A stretch of DNA of 64,000 nt from Diploptera punctata (GCA_030220185.1 JASPKZ010007248.1:1292537-1356536), one strand, 5' to 3'. Shown: positions 54,516 to 64,000, counted from the stretch's first letter. Notes: generated by a model from the sequence alone, not told the origin. Numbers and translations are program-made.

Positions 54516-54654
54516 CTATGAAGAATCATCGCTGCTACGTCGCCTCCTGCCGGGTCCTCCGGCGTAGTTAGCAGCTGCCAGACCCATCAGGTGTTTGGCT
54601 GCTTGGGAACCAGAGAAGCCACGGCTCAGACCCAGGTCAAGTCCACGTTTCGAG
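54516..54654 (-). CDS. Dh31: Diuretic hormone 31 (calcitonin-like) precursor, last coding exon
   Basis: Reads from a 3' splice acceptor (GTTTCTTGATTTCAG, then exon) to a TAG stop. The exon completes a codon split after two bases, then gives SKR, a prohormone convertase site, then the mature peptide starting [12 protein letters not shown] and ending AAANYAGGP, a Gly amide donor, RRRR as second cleavage site, and a tail SSDDSS. From memory the 31-residue peptide equals the DH31 of cockroaches such as Diploptera punctata. DH31 is a secreted neuropeptide acting on class B GPCRs to stimulate Malpighian tubule fluid secretion and gut motility. An ACTAAC branch-site-like motif lies about 40 bases upstream of the acceptor. 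Upstream exons (signal peptide) were not found in this window. No frameshift or stop interrupts it, in contrast to everything around it. Confidence 0.93.
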
Positions 54655-54711
54655 CTGAAATCAAGAAACAAATCGTTGTCAATTTTACCAAATTGTTAGT
54701 TTTTAGTAAGT

Positions 54712-54768
54712 TATTATTATTATTATTATTTTTATTATTATTATTATTATTTTTATTATTATTATTAT
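54712..54768. repeat. ATT microsatellite in the DH31 intron
   Basis: About 57 bp of ATT repeat with T insertions, beginning less than 60 bases from the splice acceptor. Confidence 0.9.
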
Positions 54769-55113
54769 TGTCCACCACTGTGGTCTCGAGGTAGCGTGCT
54801 GCCTTGTCACGCAGCGGGCCCGGGTTCGATCCCCGGTCGGGGCAGTTTTTCTGGGTGAGGTTTTTATCGGGGTTTTTCCTCATCTGTAAGACAAATGTCA
54901 GGAAAACTTTAAGGCCCAAACGGTCCCCGAAATCATATGGCCATCATCATCATCCTCCTCCTTATCATTATCATCATCACCATCATCCTTCACTGGTGTG
55001 GAAAGCAACGGGAAGCTACCACACCTACAATTCCCTAGTAAAGCTGCAAGCATATCATGAAAATGCTATGATTGCAGTGAAGGACCTGCCTTCGGGCAGA
55101 ATTACTATGGATG
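54769..55113 (+). mobile_element. SINE family B, full length
   Basis: Head GTCCACCACTGTGGTCTCGA, B box GGTTCGATCCCC, GATGAT-type interior, AAAGCAACGGGAAGCTACCA, TGCCTTCGGGCAGAATTACT and tail ATGGATGG. Antisense to the DH31 gene and about 115 bp from its exon. Confidence 0.88.
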
Positions 55114-55174
55114 GATATTATTATTATTATATTATTATTATTATTATTATTATATTATTATTATTATTATTTTT

Positions 55175-55950
55175 GGGATGACCAGATAATAATTGCTCAA
55201 AAATAAGAAGGCATAGAGCTTATGTTCAGGAAATTATTGGACGAATATGATAACTGGGGTTTGAAAATAAATTTAGAAAAAATATATATGGGATATGGAG
55301 CAGGAACCGAAGATTTAATATTAGAAGAACAGAAGGGGTATGATAGAGAATGTGATGAATTTGAGTGTCTGGGGGCAAAAGTGGACAAAGAGGATAAACA
55401 AATAAGTGATATTAAGAACAGAATAAATAAAGGTAGAACAATAACAGCAATGTTAAATGGAGTGTTATGGAACAGACATATGACCAGAAGAAATAAGTTA
55501 GAAATATATTATTTAATAGTGAGAAGTACTGTTACATATGGAGCTGAAGTTTGGAAATTCAACAAAAACTTAGACCAAAAACTTATGTAGATGGAAATGG
55601 ATTTCTTGAGGAGAGCAGCAAAATGTTCAAAATTAGAAAAAATAAGAAATACTGTCATACGAGAAGAAATTAATATTATATATTCAACAGTAGATTATAT
55701 AAGATACAAGCAATTAAATTGGTATGGGCACGTATGACGAATGCAAGAAAGGTTACCCAGAAATACATTGGAACGGTGTCCACCTGGAAGAAGAAGGAAA
55801 TGAAGACCTCGAAACTCGTGGATGCAAGTAACAAGAACTGCAATTAGAACAAGAGGACTGGAGGACATGGAGTGGATGGATAGGGAAGACTGGATAAGGA
55901 AAATAAAACTTTAGGCACAGAAAGATGTGTAAACATTGAACATTTATTTT
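55175..55950 (+). mobile_element. LINE family E, RT C-terminal fragment
   Basis: Begins GMTR/DDQIIIAQ-like (remnant of the FADD motif), then FRKLLDEYDNWGLKINLEKI, FECLGAKVDKEDKQISDIKN, GVLWNRHMTRRNKLEIYYLI, STVTYGAEVWKFNKNLDQKL, and after a stop MEMDFLRRAAKCSKLEKIRN, LNWYGHV-like and EDWIRKIKL. A second copy is in 60480-61265. Confidence 0.8.
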
Positions 55951-56039
55951 TTAACATCTTCTGTTATGGAAATTAGCGTTTACGTTAAAATGATTCGAAG
56001 TTACTTGGATAAGCTGTATTCAGATTATTAAAATACTTA

Positions 56040-56300
56040 TTTCTAAAAATATTTTAGAAGGGAAATTGGAAGGAAGAAGAAAGATCAGAAGACAGAGACA
56101 AAGATGGATATATAGGGTTGAGGAAGACTTAAAAAAACTAAAGGTTAAAATATAGAGACAGAAAGCTAGAAATAGAGAAGAATGGGCAGATGTTAGGAAG
56201 GAGGCCAAGGTTCTTAGAGAACTGTAGAGCCAAAGGAAGAAGAGGAATGATGGGCTGTTGTCAGGAGCTACTGGACCAAGTTGATTCAGTTACCTTATTT
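56040..56300 (+). mobile_element. LINE C-terminal fragment, unnamed family
   Basis: One frame reads ILEGKLEGRRKIRRQRQRWI, YRVEEDLKKLKVKI stop RQKARNREEWADVRKEAKVL: the arginine-rich C-terminal tail seen in these LINEs (compare GRPRMRW in family A). Confidence 0.5.
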
Positions 56301-56394
56301 GTCCACAGATGCCAAGAATGACATGTGGTCAACACACCGACTCAATGAGACATCGAGCAGGCAACTATGTTATTACTAGGACGTTGAGGTCGAA

Positions 56395-56590
56395 AAATTT
56401 TGCTATAAGAGGCCTTTTTATTCAGGCTTAAGGATCTTTTACGAGCCTGAAAATCTTCCGACTCAGAATCCACGGCTTAAAGTCCTTCCCGGAGGACTTG
56501 CTCTTTGGATTTTTCCGTCCTAAAAAACCATCGATCCCCGGTTGGGTTTGAACCCGCGACAGGGAGCACAACCACTAGTCCACCTCGGTA
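56395..56590 (-). mobile_element. SINE family E, best copy
   Basis: Minus strand: tRNA-like head GAGGTGGACTAGTGGTTGTG (A box), GGGTTCAAACCCAACC (B box), body AAAATCCAAAGAGCAAGTCC, CTCCGGGAAGGACTTTAAGC and CAGGCTCGTAAAAGATCCTT, 3' GCCTGAATAAAAAGGCCTCT. Confidence 0.65.
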
Positions 56591-56649
56591 TACAATAGTT
56601 ACAAGAATTGAAAGTAAAATTTTTCGAATGAATAATTGAGAATTAACTA

Positions 56650-56845
56650 AGTAACTGGCACTATCGAACTCCTGGTCCATTGCCGCGTGGACATAAGCTT
56701 TCCATACATATATATTCTGACCTAATGTTTTCCAATCATCTCGTGTATAATTCAACTTTCTCAATTCATTGTTAATGTCGTCCCACTTCATTCTTGGCCT
56801 ACCTATTAGGCGCTTTCCCTCTGGTTTTCCTGCAAAGAGTTTCTA
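56650..56845 (-). mobile_element. LINE family A, 3' fragment
   Basis: Reverse complement encodes RLIGRPRMKWDDINNELRKL, NYTRDDWKTLGQNIYVWKAY and VHAAMDQ-like: the family A tail with many replacements, so an old copy or a sister subfamily. Confidence 0.7.
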
Positions 56846-56869
56846 ACCCTAGTAGGAAATTAAATTATT

Positions 56870-56955
56870 CTGATGGAAAAGGGTGATTAAATTTTGCTCA
56901 GAAGCTCTAATTTAGGTTTGAGATTATTTTACAAACCCGAAATTTTTCAGATGTA
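56870..56955 (-). mobile_element. SINE family E, 3' fragment
   Basis: AAATTTTGCTCAGAAGCTCT and TTATTTTACAAACCCGAAAT match the body end of family E. Confidence 0.4.
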
Positions 56956-57335
56956 ACCTGTATAGTTATGTACTACGCAAGGACTTACTGTGAGAATTCA
57001 TGGATGAGTTTAGAAGGAAGAACGGATTTGTAAAAACTGTGAATTTGTTTAACGTAATATATATATACACAGAGAATGAGATGAAGGTATGTGGATGGTA
57101 AACACTAGTGAGATGTGGCTGGACATGTACTCCTACACGTGTGGGAAGATAGACCAGCAGGAAGACACAAATTGGAAGTTTGGATTGTGCAGGTCATTCA
57201 TTGTCTGAATGAGGATGTGCGTGGTCAGACCTCCCCCCCGCCCCGTCTTCACTCCACAAACTTTTCCATTTGCTCCGCTGTGTTGTCACAATCCCATGTA
57301 CTGTACACTGTACAGGCTGCACAGTGCATAATTGC

Positions 57336-57395
57336 CAACCATTGCATGCCGAACCCTACCTTGAAATTTCTTCCAGAGAAGCGATGTGAAGTAAA
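57336..57395 (+). mobile_element. MITE family B, terminal fragment
   Basis: GCCAACCATTGCATGCCGAA, CCTACCTTGAAATTTCTTCC, AGAGAAGCGATGTGA match the left end at 1701. Confidence 0.6.
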
Positions 57396-58086
57396 GTCGG
57401 CTCATTCATTTAGTTTACAGGCGGCATCAAAGGCAACTGTTTCCCTCTGGTTTAAAAAAAAATACATTGTTACTAGACTCTAATTCAACCCATGAAGTTA
57501 CTACAGACCTTATGGGCTACGCCAGTGTCGCCCTACGTACAGAGGGTAGATGTTGCCAAACTCATAATAATGACATTTGTTTGTTTAGGGAGGGGTGGAG
57601 GGGCAAGGTTAGCATTACTTTTTCCAAATCTATGTATCGTACATTTAAAAAACATAGTTTTTCTTTTACGGCATGCAGACTAATTTTATAGTAAAATATG
57701 AGAGTCGACACCTTTCACAAGGATAGTACCAGGTCCTCATGAGCTCAGTGACAAGTGGTAACTGTTTTTTTTTTCTTTAAGAGGAGGTGGCTTGGACGGA
57801 TACTCTCAGATTCAAATGCGGGCCACACTGGAACTTTTCGGGTTTTTCTCAGGATTCTCTCGTTTTCCGAATTTCATCCTATCTACACTCCCCTTGTCTC
57901 CCCTTCATGCCTTCTCCTTCGCTTTTCATTTTATTTATGAATACAAACATGAGTAGTGGCGTTGTTGAAATAATATATGGAAAGTCCTTTGGAATAATTT
58001 AAAAAAAACAGTTGGTTGTGTTTAAAATTTAAAAAGCGCGCAGAAGAGGAGATTGATTTAGTTTCCACCTGTTTCTGAGATATTGA
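57396..58086. other. Unannotated DNA
   Basis: Several small overlapping frames on the plus strand, none with a recognisable motif or convincing codon pattern. No repeat recognised. Confidence 0.35.
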
Positions 58087-58108
58087 TGACGTCACACGAT
58101 ATAAATAC
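58087..58108 (+). promoter_or_regulatory. CRE-like site next to a TATA box (candidate only)
   Basis: A perfect palindromic cAMP-response element TGACGTCA is followed after about five bases by ATATAAATA. The arrangement resembles a core promoter reading rightward, but no gene is seen downstream, so it may be chance or part of a repeat. Confidence 0.25.
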
Positions 58109-58214
58109 GTACAACGTTTTACAGCTGGCCAGGAACTAACTCAACTCAGAATTTCTAATTAGAAACACACGATTTTATTTCAAATTATTTTATGCTTTAA
58201 CAATCTATTTCATC

Positions 58215-58420
58215 GCGATTACACGATTTTACAGGTAAAGTATTAAAATATGTACTTGGCAGGTACCGTCGTCCTCAACTATACTAAAAAAAAAGTAACC
58301 CGAAAAGTACGCCTTGCGAAAACCAGTTTCCATCATCAGAAGTATGATATGCGCTTCTAACTGTTGTTTTGCGACGCTTTTGACATCAGCGGCTTTCCCA
58401 GTCGTCGGTAGGAGATTTGG
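58215..58420 (-). mobile_element. PLE terminal fragment, single arm, degenerate core
   Basis: Minus strand: CTGATGA (58333-58339), hairpin GGAAAC-TG-GTTTTC, then GCAA where GAAA is expected; further on GTTGAGGACGACGGTACCTG. Same family as 47240-47600. Confidence 0.5.
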
Positions 58421-58499
58421 CTGTATCCGGTCCTTTTACTAACTATACGCGCTTTAACAAACCAAGTTCATATAAGAACAATAACATCTAATTAAATAA

Positions 58500-58572
58500 C
58501 TCACTTGCAATATCGAACCCGGAGGTTAATGGCGCGCAGATACAACCTTTCCGTACATCTCCATCCTGAGAT
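58500..58572 (-). mobile_element. LINE family A, last 70 bases
   Basis: ATATCGAACCCGGAGGTTAA and CCTTTCCGTACATCTCCATC are the reverse complement of the family A 3' terminus. Confidence 0.6.
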
Positions 58573-58574
58573 TA

Positions 58575-58696
58575 TATATATATGACATGATAAGAAAAAT
58601 AAATATCTGGACGGGATTTGAACCCGGACCTCTGGATTGGTACTCCAGCGTGTTATCCATTACACCACCAATCAAATCTAATACAAACAATTTTTT

Positions 58697-58730
<34 letters not shown>
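58575..58730 (-). repeat. tRNA-like short SINE between AT repeats
   Basis: Minus strand: TTGATTGGTGGTGTAATGGA, anticodon arm CTGGA-GTACCAA-TCCAG, T arm CCGGG-TTCAAAT-CCCG, then ATATTTATTTTTCTTATCAT and an AT run. Another AT run (58699-58730) lies on the other side. The same 3' extension occurs at 41388-41438, showing it is a mobile repeat and not a lone tRNA gene. Confidence 0.55.
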
Positions 58731-58732
<2 letters not shown>

Positions 58733-58733
<1 letters not shown>

Positions 58734-58862
58734 CATCGGTTGATTAATGTCTTTGACATCGTCCGATTCCCAATAACCAATTTTGTCGGTCCATCCAATC
58801 TCCTGGTTGCAGATGTTTCTCCTTCATTTATAAATATATTCCCTGACTCCAGGAGGTTTTAG
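58733..58862 (+). repeat. 135-bp repeat shared with 32716-32850
   Basis: GATTAATGTCTTTGACATCG and GGTCCATCCAATCTCCTGGT; see the partner. Adjacent to an AT microsatellite on its left. Confidence 0.6.
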
Positions 58863-59260
58863 ATCTTCCTCTGCCACGTCTTCCCTCAGGTTTCTATTCC
58901 AAAACACTTCCATTCTAAAATTATATTAGCTGGCGATTTTAACAGCAGAATCCCCAAAGAGATAGATAATGATGTAGCCGGACCATATGGAGAATTGGAG
59001 AAAAATGACAATGGTAGAAGATTGATAGGATTTTGTGAACAATATTCACTTAAAATCCTAATTGGGTTTTACCAACTTAGAGATATTCATAAGTATACTT
59101 AACACCAAGATACTCTTAATCTACAATCGATAATAGATTTTGTAATAATTAAGAAACATTCAATTTTAAAGAGCCAGGATGTAAGGGCATACAGAGGATT
59201 ATCATGCGGAAGTGATCACTATTTATTGAATGCAAAAATATTTCCATTCCAAAGTAAAAA

Positions 59261-59541
59261 GTAGCGTAGTGGTTAAGGCACTGAACTACAAGCCGGAGGG
59301 TCGAGGGTTCAAGTCCCGTTGGGGTCAGGATTTTTAAACTGACCCAAACCCTCTGGCGGCACTATGGCCCTGGGGTAGACTCAGCCTCTAACGGAAATGA
59401 GTACTAGGCGCTTGTTCTGGGGGTAAAGGCGGCTGACAACCCGGCTGACATAAAGTGCCGATTGTCTAGAAAAAGTGGGAGCCTTAACCTCCTACTACCC
59501 CAAGGGCCTCCAGGCCTGTTGTGGGATCACTTAAAACTTAA
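59261..59541 (+). mobile_element. SINE family A, nested in LINE E
   Basis: Starts GTAGCGTAGTGGTTAAGGCA (first few bases of the head missing), B box GGTTCAAGTCCC, 3' end TGTTGTGGGATCACTT. Flanked by AAAGTAAAAA at 59251-59260 and 59542-59551. Confidence 0.88.
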
Positions 59542-60424
59542 AAAGTAAAAATAACAGGTTAAATAAAACTAAAAATGAAGAGAACAGTTTCCATGCCATG
59601 TCAACAACTCTATACAACTTGGAGAATGAGAGCACATCATATCTGTATAAGAAAAGGTTAGATGATCAGTTATAATCTCTACGTTTGACAATGCTCAGGA
59701 AGAATACAACTATATAGTAAAAAGTATTCATTAGGCGGCAAAAGAAGCTTTAGGAGAAGCAAATACAGAAATAAATAATTCAAATATTTTTGGAATGAGG
59801 ACTTAGAAAAGAAATAGCAAGCAAAAGAAAGAAAAATATTTAATGTCGTTGAATAACACAAAAATCTGTAAGACAAAATGCAATATAAAGAAGCTCAAGC
59901 AAGAGTTAGGAAGAGAATTACGGAAGCTAAAAATCAGAGCTGGGAACAAAATTGTTTAAAAATTCAAACATGTATTGGAGGAAAACGAAGTACTGATTCT
60001 AGGAAAATTAAAAAAAAGAGAAATAAAACAAGTGGACAAACAAATGTACAAAAAATATCTATGACTGAATGGGAAAATTATTTTAAACATTACTATCAGA
60101 AAACAGGGAACTTAAATTAGATAACGTTCAAAATATTCCTGAAATAAATGAAAGATGAACATATACAATTGGACATAGAGGATATTAAAATGAATGTTCA
60201 ATCATTAAAAAATAAAAGAACTAGTGGTCCAGGAGGAATTCCAGCGGAACTATTAAAACATGGATCCGACCATTTATTTGAACGACTGAGACAATTATTT
60301 ACGAAATTTATGAATGGTGAAAAGTTCCTCAAGAATGGAAACTAGGATACATTTCGATAATCCATAAAAAGGAAAAAAAGACCAATGTGAAAATTATATA
60401 GGTATAACAGTAAAAAAAACGATG

Positions 60425-60429
<5 letters not shown>

Positions 60430-60471
<42 letters not shown>
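60430..60471. repeat. TA dinucleotide array inside LINE E
   Basis: About 42 bp of TA repeat occupying the place of the central RT motifs (A and B), so it coincides with an internal deletion. Confidence 0.9.
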
Positions 60472-60474
<3 letters not shown>

Positions 60475-61310
60475 GCACTGTCAAACTGGAGCAAAAATGT
60501 TCAGGAATGGGAGTACCAATTGGAGATGGATCAACATATACAATATATACACTATTTGCGAATGATCAGATAATAATTGCTCAAGAATATGAAGACATGG
60601 AGTTTATGTTCAGAAAATTATTAGACGAATACGAGAACTGGGGGTTGAAAATAAATTTAGAAAAAAAATAACATTTTATATGGGCGTGGAGCCGAAACCG
60701 AAGATTTGATATTAGAAGATGAAAAGGGGTATATTAGAGGATGTGAAGAATTTGAGTAGATGGGAGTAAAATTAGATAATGAGGACAAAAAAGAAAGTGA
60801 TATTAAGAACAGAATAAATAAAGGTAGAGGAATAACAGCAATGATGAATGGAAGTCTTATGGAACAGACATATAACCAGGAAAAAAGTTATAAATACATA
60901 ATTCAATAGAGAGAAGTACTGTCACATATGGAGATGAAGTTTGGAAATTCAACAAAAACTTAGAACAAAAACTTATGTCGATGGAAATGGATTTCTTGAG
61001 GAGAGCAGCAAGATGTTCAAAATTAGACAAAATAAGAAATACTGTCGTAAGATAAAAATGAATATTGTTATTCAATAGTAGATTATATACGGTATAAGCA
61101 ATTAAATTGGTATGGGCACGTACGACGAATGCAAGAAGAAAGATTACCCAGGAAAACATTGAAATGGAAGAAGAAAGGAAGACCAAAGAAAACCTGCATA
61201 GAAGGTCAAGCGGCTTTGATTGTCAGAGGATTGTAGGAAGATCAATGGATGGACCGAGAGGAATGGCGTTTGGTTTTCGGAAGAGAGCGGCATCTGTCTT
61301 GATACCATGA

Positions 61311-61376
61311 TATATATATATATATTATATATATATATATATATATAATATACACACACCACACACACACACACGG
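61311..61376. repeat. TA array followed by AC repeat
   Basis: TA repeat with a TT break, then CACACACC-type AC repeat at the 3' end of LINE E. Confidence 0.9.
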
Positions 61377-61739
61377 TAAACCAGCAAAATGGGTTCATAA
61401 ATTCGATTTGTTTATGCAATTCCTGGATGACGGACTTTCATTTTTATTAGTTAAATAAGGAACAATGTAAATATTGAAGTTGTACTGGTTTACAGCACTC
61501 CTATAAACAGTGTTACTTGTTAACAATATAATTGGTCAGCCCTGTCACGTGCGACATGACCGTGGGAAACATCTCCCGTCCAGTTATTATTCAATTCCTT
61601 CTTCAGAGCTGCGCCAAATTTAATATTTTCCCGACTCCAGAAGACAATCTGTCCTTTATCATCATAGTCCAGTCACGAAATTAGGTAATCTGCTGACGTC
61701 TTTCAGCCTCAATAGAAATCTTCTTCTTCTCTCTTCTTC
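61377..61739. other. Unannotated DNA
   Basis: No gene or repeat recognised; ends in a CTT-rich run near 61725-61750. Confidence 0.35.
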
Positions 61740-62540
61740 TTCTTCTTCATCCAACCAAGTCTTAGGCCTATAGGCCTGTTACGATCTCATTGATGAATAT
61801 TGTATCCGCGTTTCCTTTGATGGCTCAGATATCTCTTCCCTGTTGGCCTTGGGAACTCTATCTGAACTCAATCATCGAGTTTGTTCTGGTATTTATATAT
61901 GTATTTATGACTGATTCTAAAGGTAGTTCCTTCAAGACATCGTCATTGTGATTTGTACCTGCTGTCTATCTCATTTCACTTGAAGTTGTCCTGCTCTCCT
62001 TAAAGGACAGGCCCTTGCTAAAGTTTTGTATAACTGTACTCTGGCATCTCTCTGGACTAGTTAAGGTTTCATTACTGAATTTATCATTCCCATGGTTTTA
62101 TTAAATTAATAATTTTATTTGAATATTCTATCTCATCCAATGTGTTTAAAATAGAAATACCATCCTGAAGTCTTTTGAGTGGACGTCCTGATCTTCTTCT
62201 TCCCTGCAGGTTGATAGCTTAACATCTGCTTGGGTATCCTGTGATCCTCCATTCGATGAACATGTTGCATCCATCTTGACTTATAATCAGAAATTTTGTT
62301 TTTCTAAAGGTTCCATGTGTAATTCTTCTAAGGTGTCTTCATTTTTTATTACCCAGTAGTGTGTATCTCATTTCAGCAGATCTAACAGTAAGTCTCTGCA
62401 TATCCTTTTGTTTCAATGTCCTTACTTCGCTACCATACAAAAGAGTTGGAAGTCCAGTGTTTTATAAGACTTTTAGTCTTGAATGTTTTTGGACTAACTC
62501 TGGCTTGAAGATAGAATTTATTAGCCCTAAATTCCTTTAA
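61740..62540 (-). mobile_element. LINE fragment, C-terminal region, badly decayed
   Basis: Minus strand shows scraps of the post-RT region: NTGLPTLLYGSEVRTLKQKD-like, MQRLTVRSAEMRYTLLGNKK-like, CREEEDQDVHSKD, and at the 3' end GAGATCGTAACAGGCCTATA, which resembles the 3' ends of family B copies at 22310 and 38320. Identification rests on weak similarity. Confidence 0.45.
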
Positions 62541-62924
62541 AAATACTAATACCCGGCGGACGCTGCTGCTACCTCAAATAAATTAAAATTAACGTGATTT
62601 TATGTTCAGTTGAATAACTGAAAGGAAAAATAATTATAAATTTATATCGTAATTATTTTTTAGATATCTCATGCTGATTACCCGATATTGAGATCAATGA
62701 AAGACAAAAATGGTTATTGTGAGTTGTCCGTAAAAATAAACATATGCTGTCGCAGACTTTTTGTAGATTTTTTTTGAGATATTCAATTCTGTGTACATTA
62801 ATTTGGTGTATTTTTTATGTTTTAGGCAGTGTAAGACATTTAAGCGTCCAAAAAGCTACTTTTTTCCAAGTTTTTCTCTACAAAGGGTAATTTTTAATGG
62901 TGAAGGGGTTGAGTATAACAACCC

Positions 62925-63660
62925 TCTTATATATAATTGTAGGCTTTCACGGCCCGGCGTCTTGATCCATATTTGGTTCGTCTTCCGGGCTTATAGGCCG
63001 TGGCCTGGTTGTCTTCATACTCGACGTTTCGTCTACTGCTGCGCCGGTAGACATCATCAGGAGATACTACGTGCCCTTTCTGTGAACCCCTCAACAGTCG
63101 GCTGCAGACCGGCTGGTCGTGGGAAACTGTATCTCTGTTTATAGCTAAATCCCGGGTGGAGGGGAGTTTTCTGCGCGCACCGAGTTTTTGCGCTGTATTG
63201 CCGTGTGCGAAAGTCCTAGGCTTCGTTGTCGTGTTATGCAGTGCTGGGATCCAATTTTGTTTATCTTCAAGGTTTTCTTCTTTTTTGTTGAAGAATTTTT
63301 ATGTTTATATATTTCTATGGCTTCTTCTGTATAGTCTGGTGTAGTAATGTGATGTGTGTGATATACCTGGGTATCTTCAAATCTTATAATATGTTGTTGT
63401 TTCATCAAGTGTTCCGCTACGGCCGATTTTTCATTTTGTTTTAACCTGCAGTGTCTCATGTGTTCTTGTAATCGTGTGTTGATCATTCTTTTTGTTGTAC
63501 CGATGTACACCTCTCCACAACTGCACGGGATACGATATATACCGGCAGGACTCAAAAAATCAATCATCTCCATGCAGCTTTTCTTACCAATGGATACAGC
63601 AAAACAGATTTTCGTCGAGCCATAAAATCCCAGAAATATAGGCCCCGAAAACGAAAACAA
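62925..63660 (-). mobile_element. Penelope-like element, 3' part (GIY-YIG end and terminal motif)
   Basis: On the minus strand the coding region 63145-63660 is followed by about 85 bp and then CTGATGA (63054-63060), hairpin GTCTAC-CGGCGCAGCA-GTAGAC, GAAACGTCGAG (63021-63030), ACGGCCTATAAGCCCGGAAG and GGGCCGTGAAAGCCTACAAT at the end (62937-62957). The order GIY-YIG, then hammerhead-like terminal repeat, is that of Penelope-like retroelements. Confidence 0.82.
63145..63560 (-). pseudogene. PLE GIY-YIG endonuclease domain
   Basis: SPAGIYRIPCSCGEVYIGTT carries the paired GIY and YIG motifs, followed by KRMINTRLQEHMRHCRLKQN, SAVAEHLMKQQHIIRFEDTQ and PDYTEEAIEIYKHKN, the usual C-terminal order of the PLE nuclease, ending in a stop after SPPPGI. 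In PLEs this domain nicks target DNA for reverse transcription. The frame is intact over the domain but upstream sequence (63560-63660) no longer resembles the RT, so the element is 5'-truncated or rearranged. Confidence 0.85.
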
Positions 63661-63940
63661 GGAAGAGATAAATGGTAAGTTTACCTCCTTATATCAAAAA
63701 CAACACAGAGAAAATTGGACGATATTAAGAATACAACATAGCAACAACCTACAAACCAACACAAAAAATCAGCAATATACTGCGCCCCAGCCAAAGACAC
63801 TAGAGATCCTTTGAGTCATGCCGGTATATATCCGTATCCGTGCAGTTGTGGAGAGGTGTACATCGGTACACAACAAAAAGAATGATCAACACACGATTAC
63901 AGCACAAACTGCAAGCTGGAGAAAAATGCCCTAGAATTTA
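63661..63940 (+). pseudogene. Second PLE fragment: RT end and start of GIY-YIG
   Basis: Plus strand: PPYIKNNTEKIGR, then EYNIATTYKPTQKISNILRP, AKDTRDPLSHAGIYPYPCSC and GEVYIGTQQKE before a stop. This is the RT-nuclease linker with the GIY and YIG motifs, and it faces away from the copy at 62925-63660, giving a head-to-head arrangement. Broken by a stop and frameshifts. Confidence 0.78.
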
Positions 63941-64000
63941 TAAATGTTGAATTTCTAGGCCCGAACAAATGACGCATTCCTACACGGAAGACATAACTCT

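Larger units (their letters stand above)
58895..61270 (+). mobile_element. LINE family E, EN-RT element, decayed, with nested SINE
   Basis: Endonuclease C-terminal part 58910-59262 (ILAGDFNSRIPKEIDNDVAG, DFVIIKKHSILKSQDVRAYR, SDHYLLNAK), linker (MSTTLYNLENESTSYLYKKR), RT N-terminal part 59878-60345 (EAQARVRKRITEAKNQSWEQ; SLKNKRTSGPGGIPAELLKH, the RT motif before the fingers), YRGITV-like near 60400, AT array 60430-60471 replacing the central RT, then FANDQIIIAQ (Asn for Asp in FADD), MEMDFLRRAARCSKLDKIRN and LNWYGHVRRMQEERLPRK. Many stops. Confidence 0.78.

Noticed and set aside
57115..58002. Cluster of small plus-strand frames (60-120 codons) as a host gene
   Set aside because: No motif, no consistent frame, no splice pattern, and one of them overlaps a MITE fragment.
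62545..62580. Helitron-like 3' end on the minus strand (CGCCGGGTATTAG)
   Set aside because: Only about 15 bases match and the rest of the element is absent.
54655..64000. Upstream exons of the DH31 precursor (signal peptide and spacer peptide) on the minus strand
   Set aside because: No open segment ending two bases into a codon with a donor site and suitable peptide was seen; the region is filled with LINEs and SINEs.

Overview
This window is animal nuclear DNA, almost certainly from an insect and probably a cockroach or close relative (Blattodea). Three things point there. (1) An exon on the minus strand at 54516-54654 encodes the amidated neuropeptide DH31 in the form known from cockroaches, with a 3' splice acceptor. 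(2) A 5S rRNA-type sequence lies at 31298-31417. (3) Everything else is a dense, nested mass of LINEs, SINEs, Penelope-like elements (PLEs), Tc1/mariner, hAT, MITE and Helitron-like DNA and very long microsatellites. There is no bacterial or viral gene organisation, operon or CRISPR array. The species is an inference.

Layout. 0-10 kb: about fifteen copies of one RTE-like LINE (family A, tail GTAA) begin here and recur through the window; the longest copy (4029-7300, minus) carries endonuclease and reverse transcriptase but has two frameshifts, and about 1.9 kb of degenerate hexanucleotide repeat follows it. 10-14 kb: a broken hAT transposase gene with a 193-bp internal duplication. 14-22 kb: a tRNA-derived SINE, about 1.1 kb of TATC repeat, a fold-back element, a 1314-bp Tc1/mariner element with TA target duplication, and a nest of MITEs and SINEs. 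22-28 kb: LINE 3' ends and MITEs. 28.3-31 kb: a satellite with a 51-bp unit and a higher-order period near 528 bp. 31-31.7 kb: SINE - 5S rRNA - SINE joined end to end. 32.8-33.4 kb: a CCAT array. 33.5-36.8 kb: a CR1/Jockey-type LINE holding a nested SINE and a nested RNase H LINE fragment. 36.9-51 kb: palindromic PLE terminal fragments, Helitron-like repeats, two LINEs interrupted by younger insertions with clean target duplications, and a second 572-bp mariner MITE. 51-58 kb: LINE fragments and the DH31 exon. 58.7-61.3 kb: another decayed EN-RT LINE with a nested SINE. 62.9-64 kb: PLE fragments with GIY-YIG nuclease sequence.

How it works together. The only convincing host protein-coding sequence is the last coding exon of the diuretic hormone 31 precursor; the rest looks like intronic or intergenic DNA remodelled by transposons. 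Most elements are dead. The most interesting unexplained pattern is a recurrent hammerhead-ribozyme-like core (a CUGANGA-type box, a short perfect hairpin, then GAAA) at about ten places in several unrelated-looking repeat families, usually as inverted pairs, and in one case downstream of a PLE GIY-YIG reading frame.
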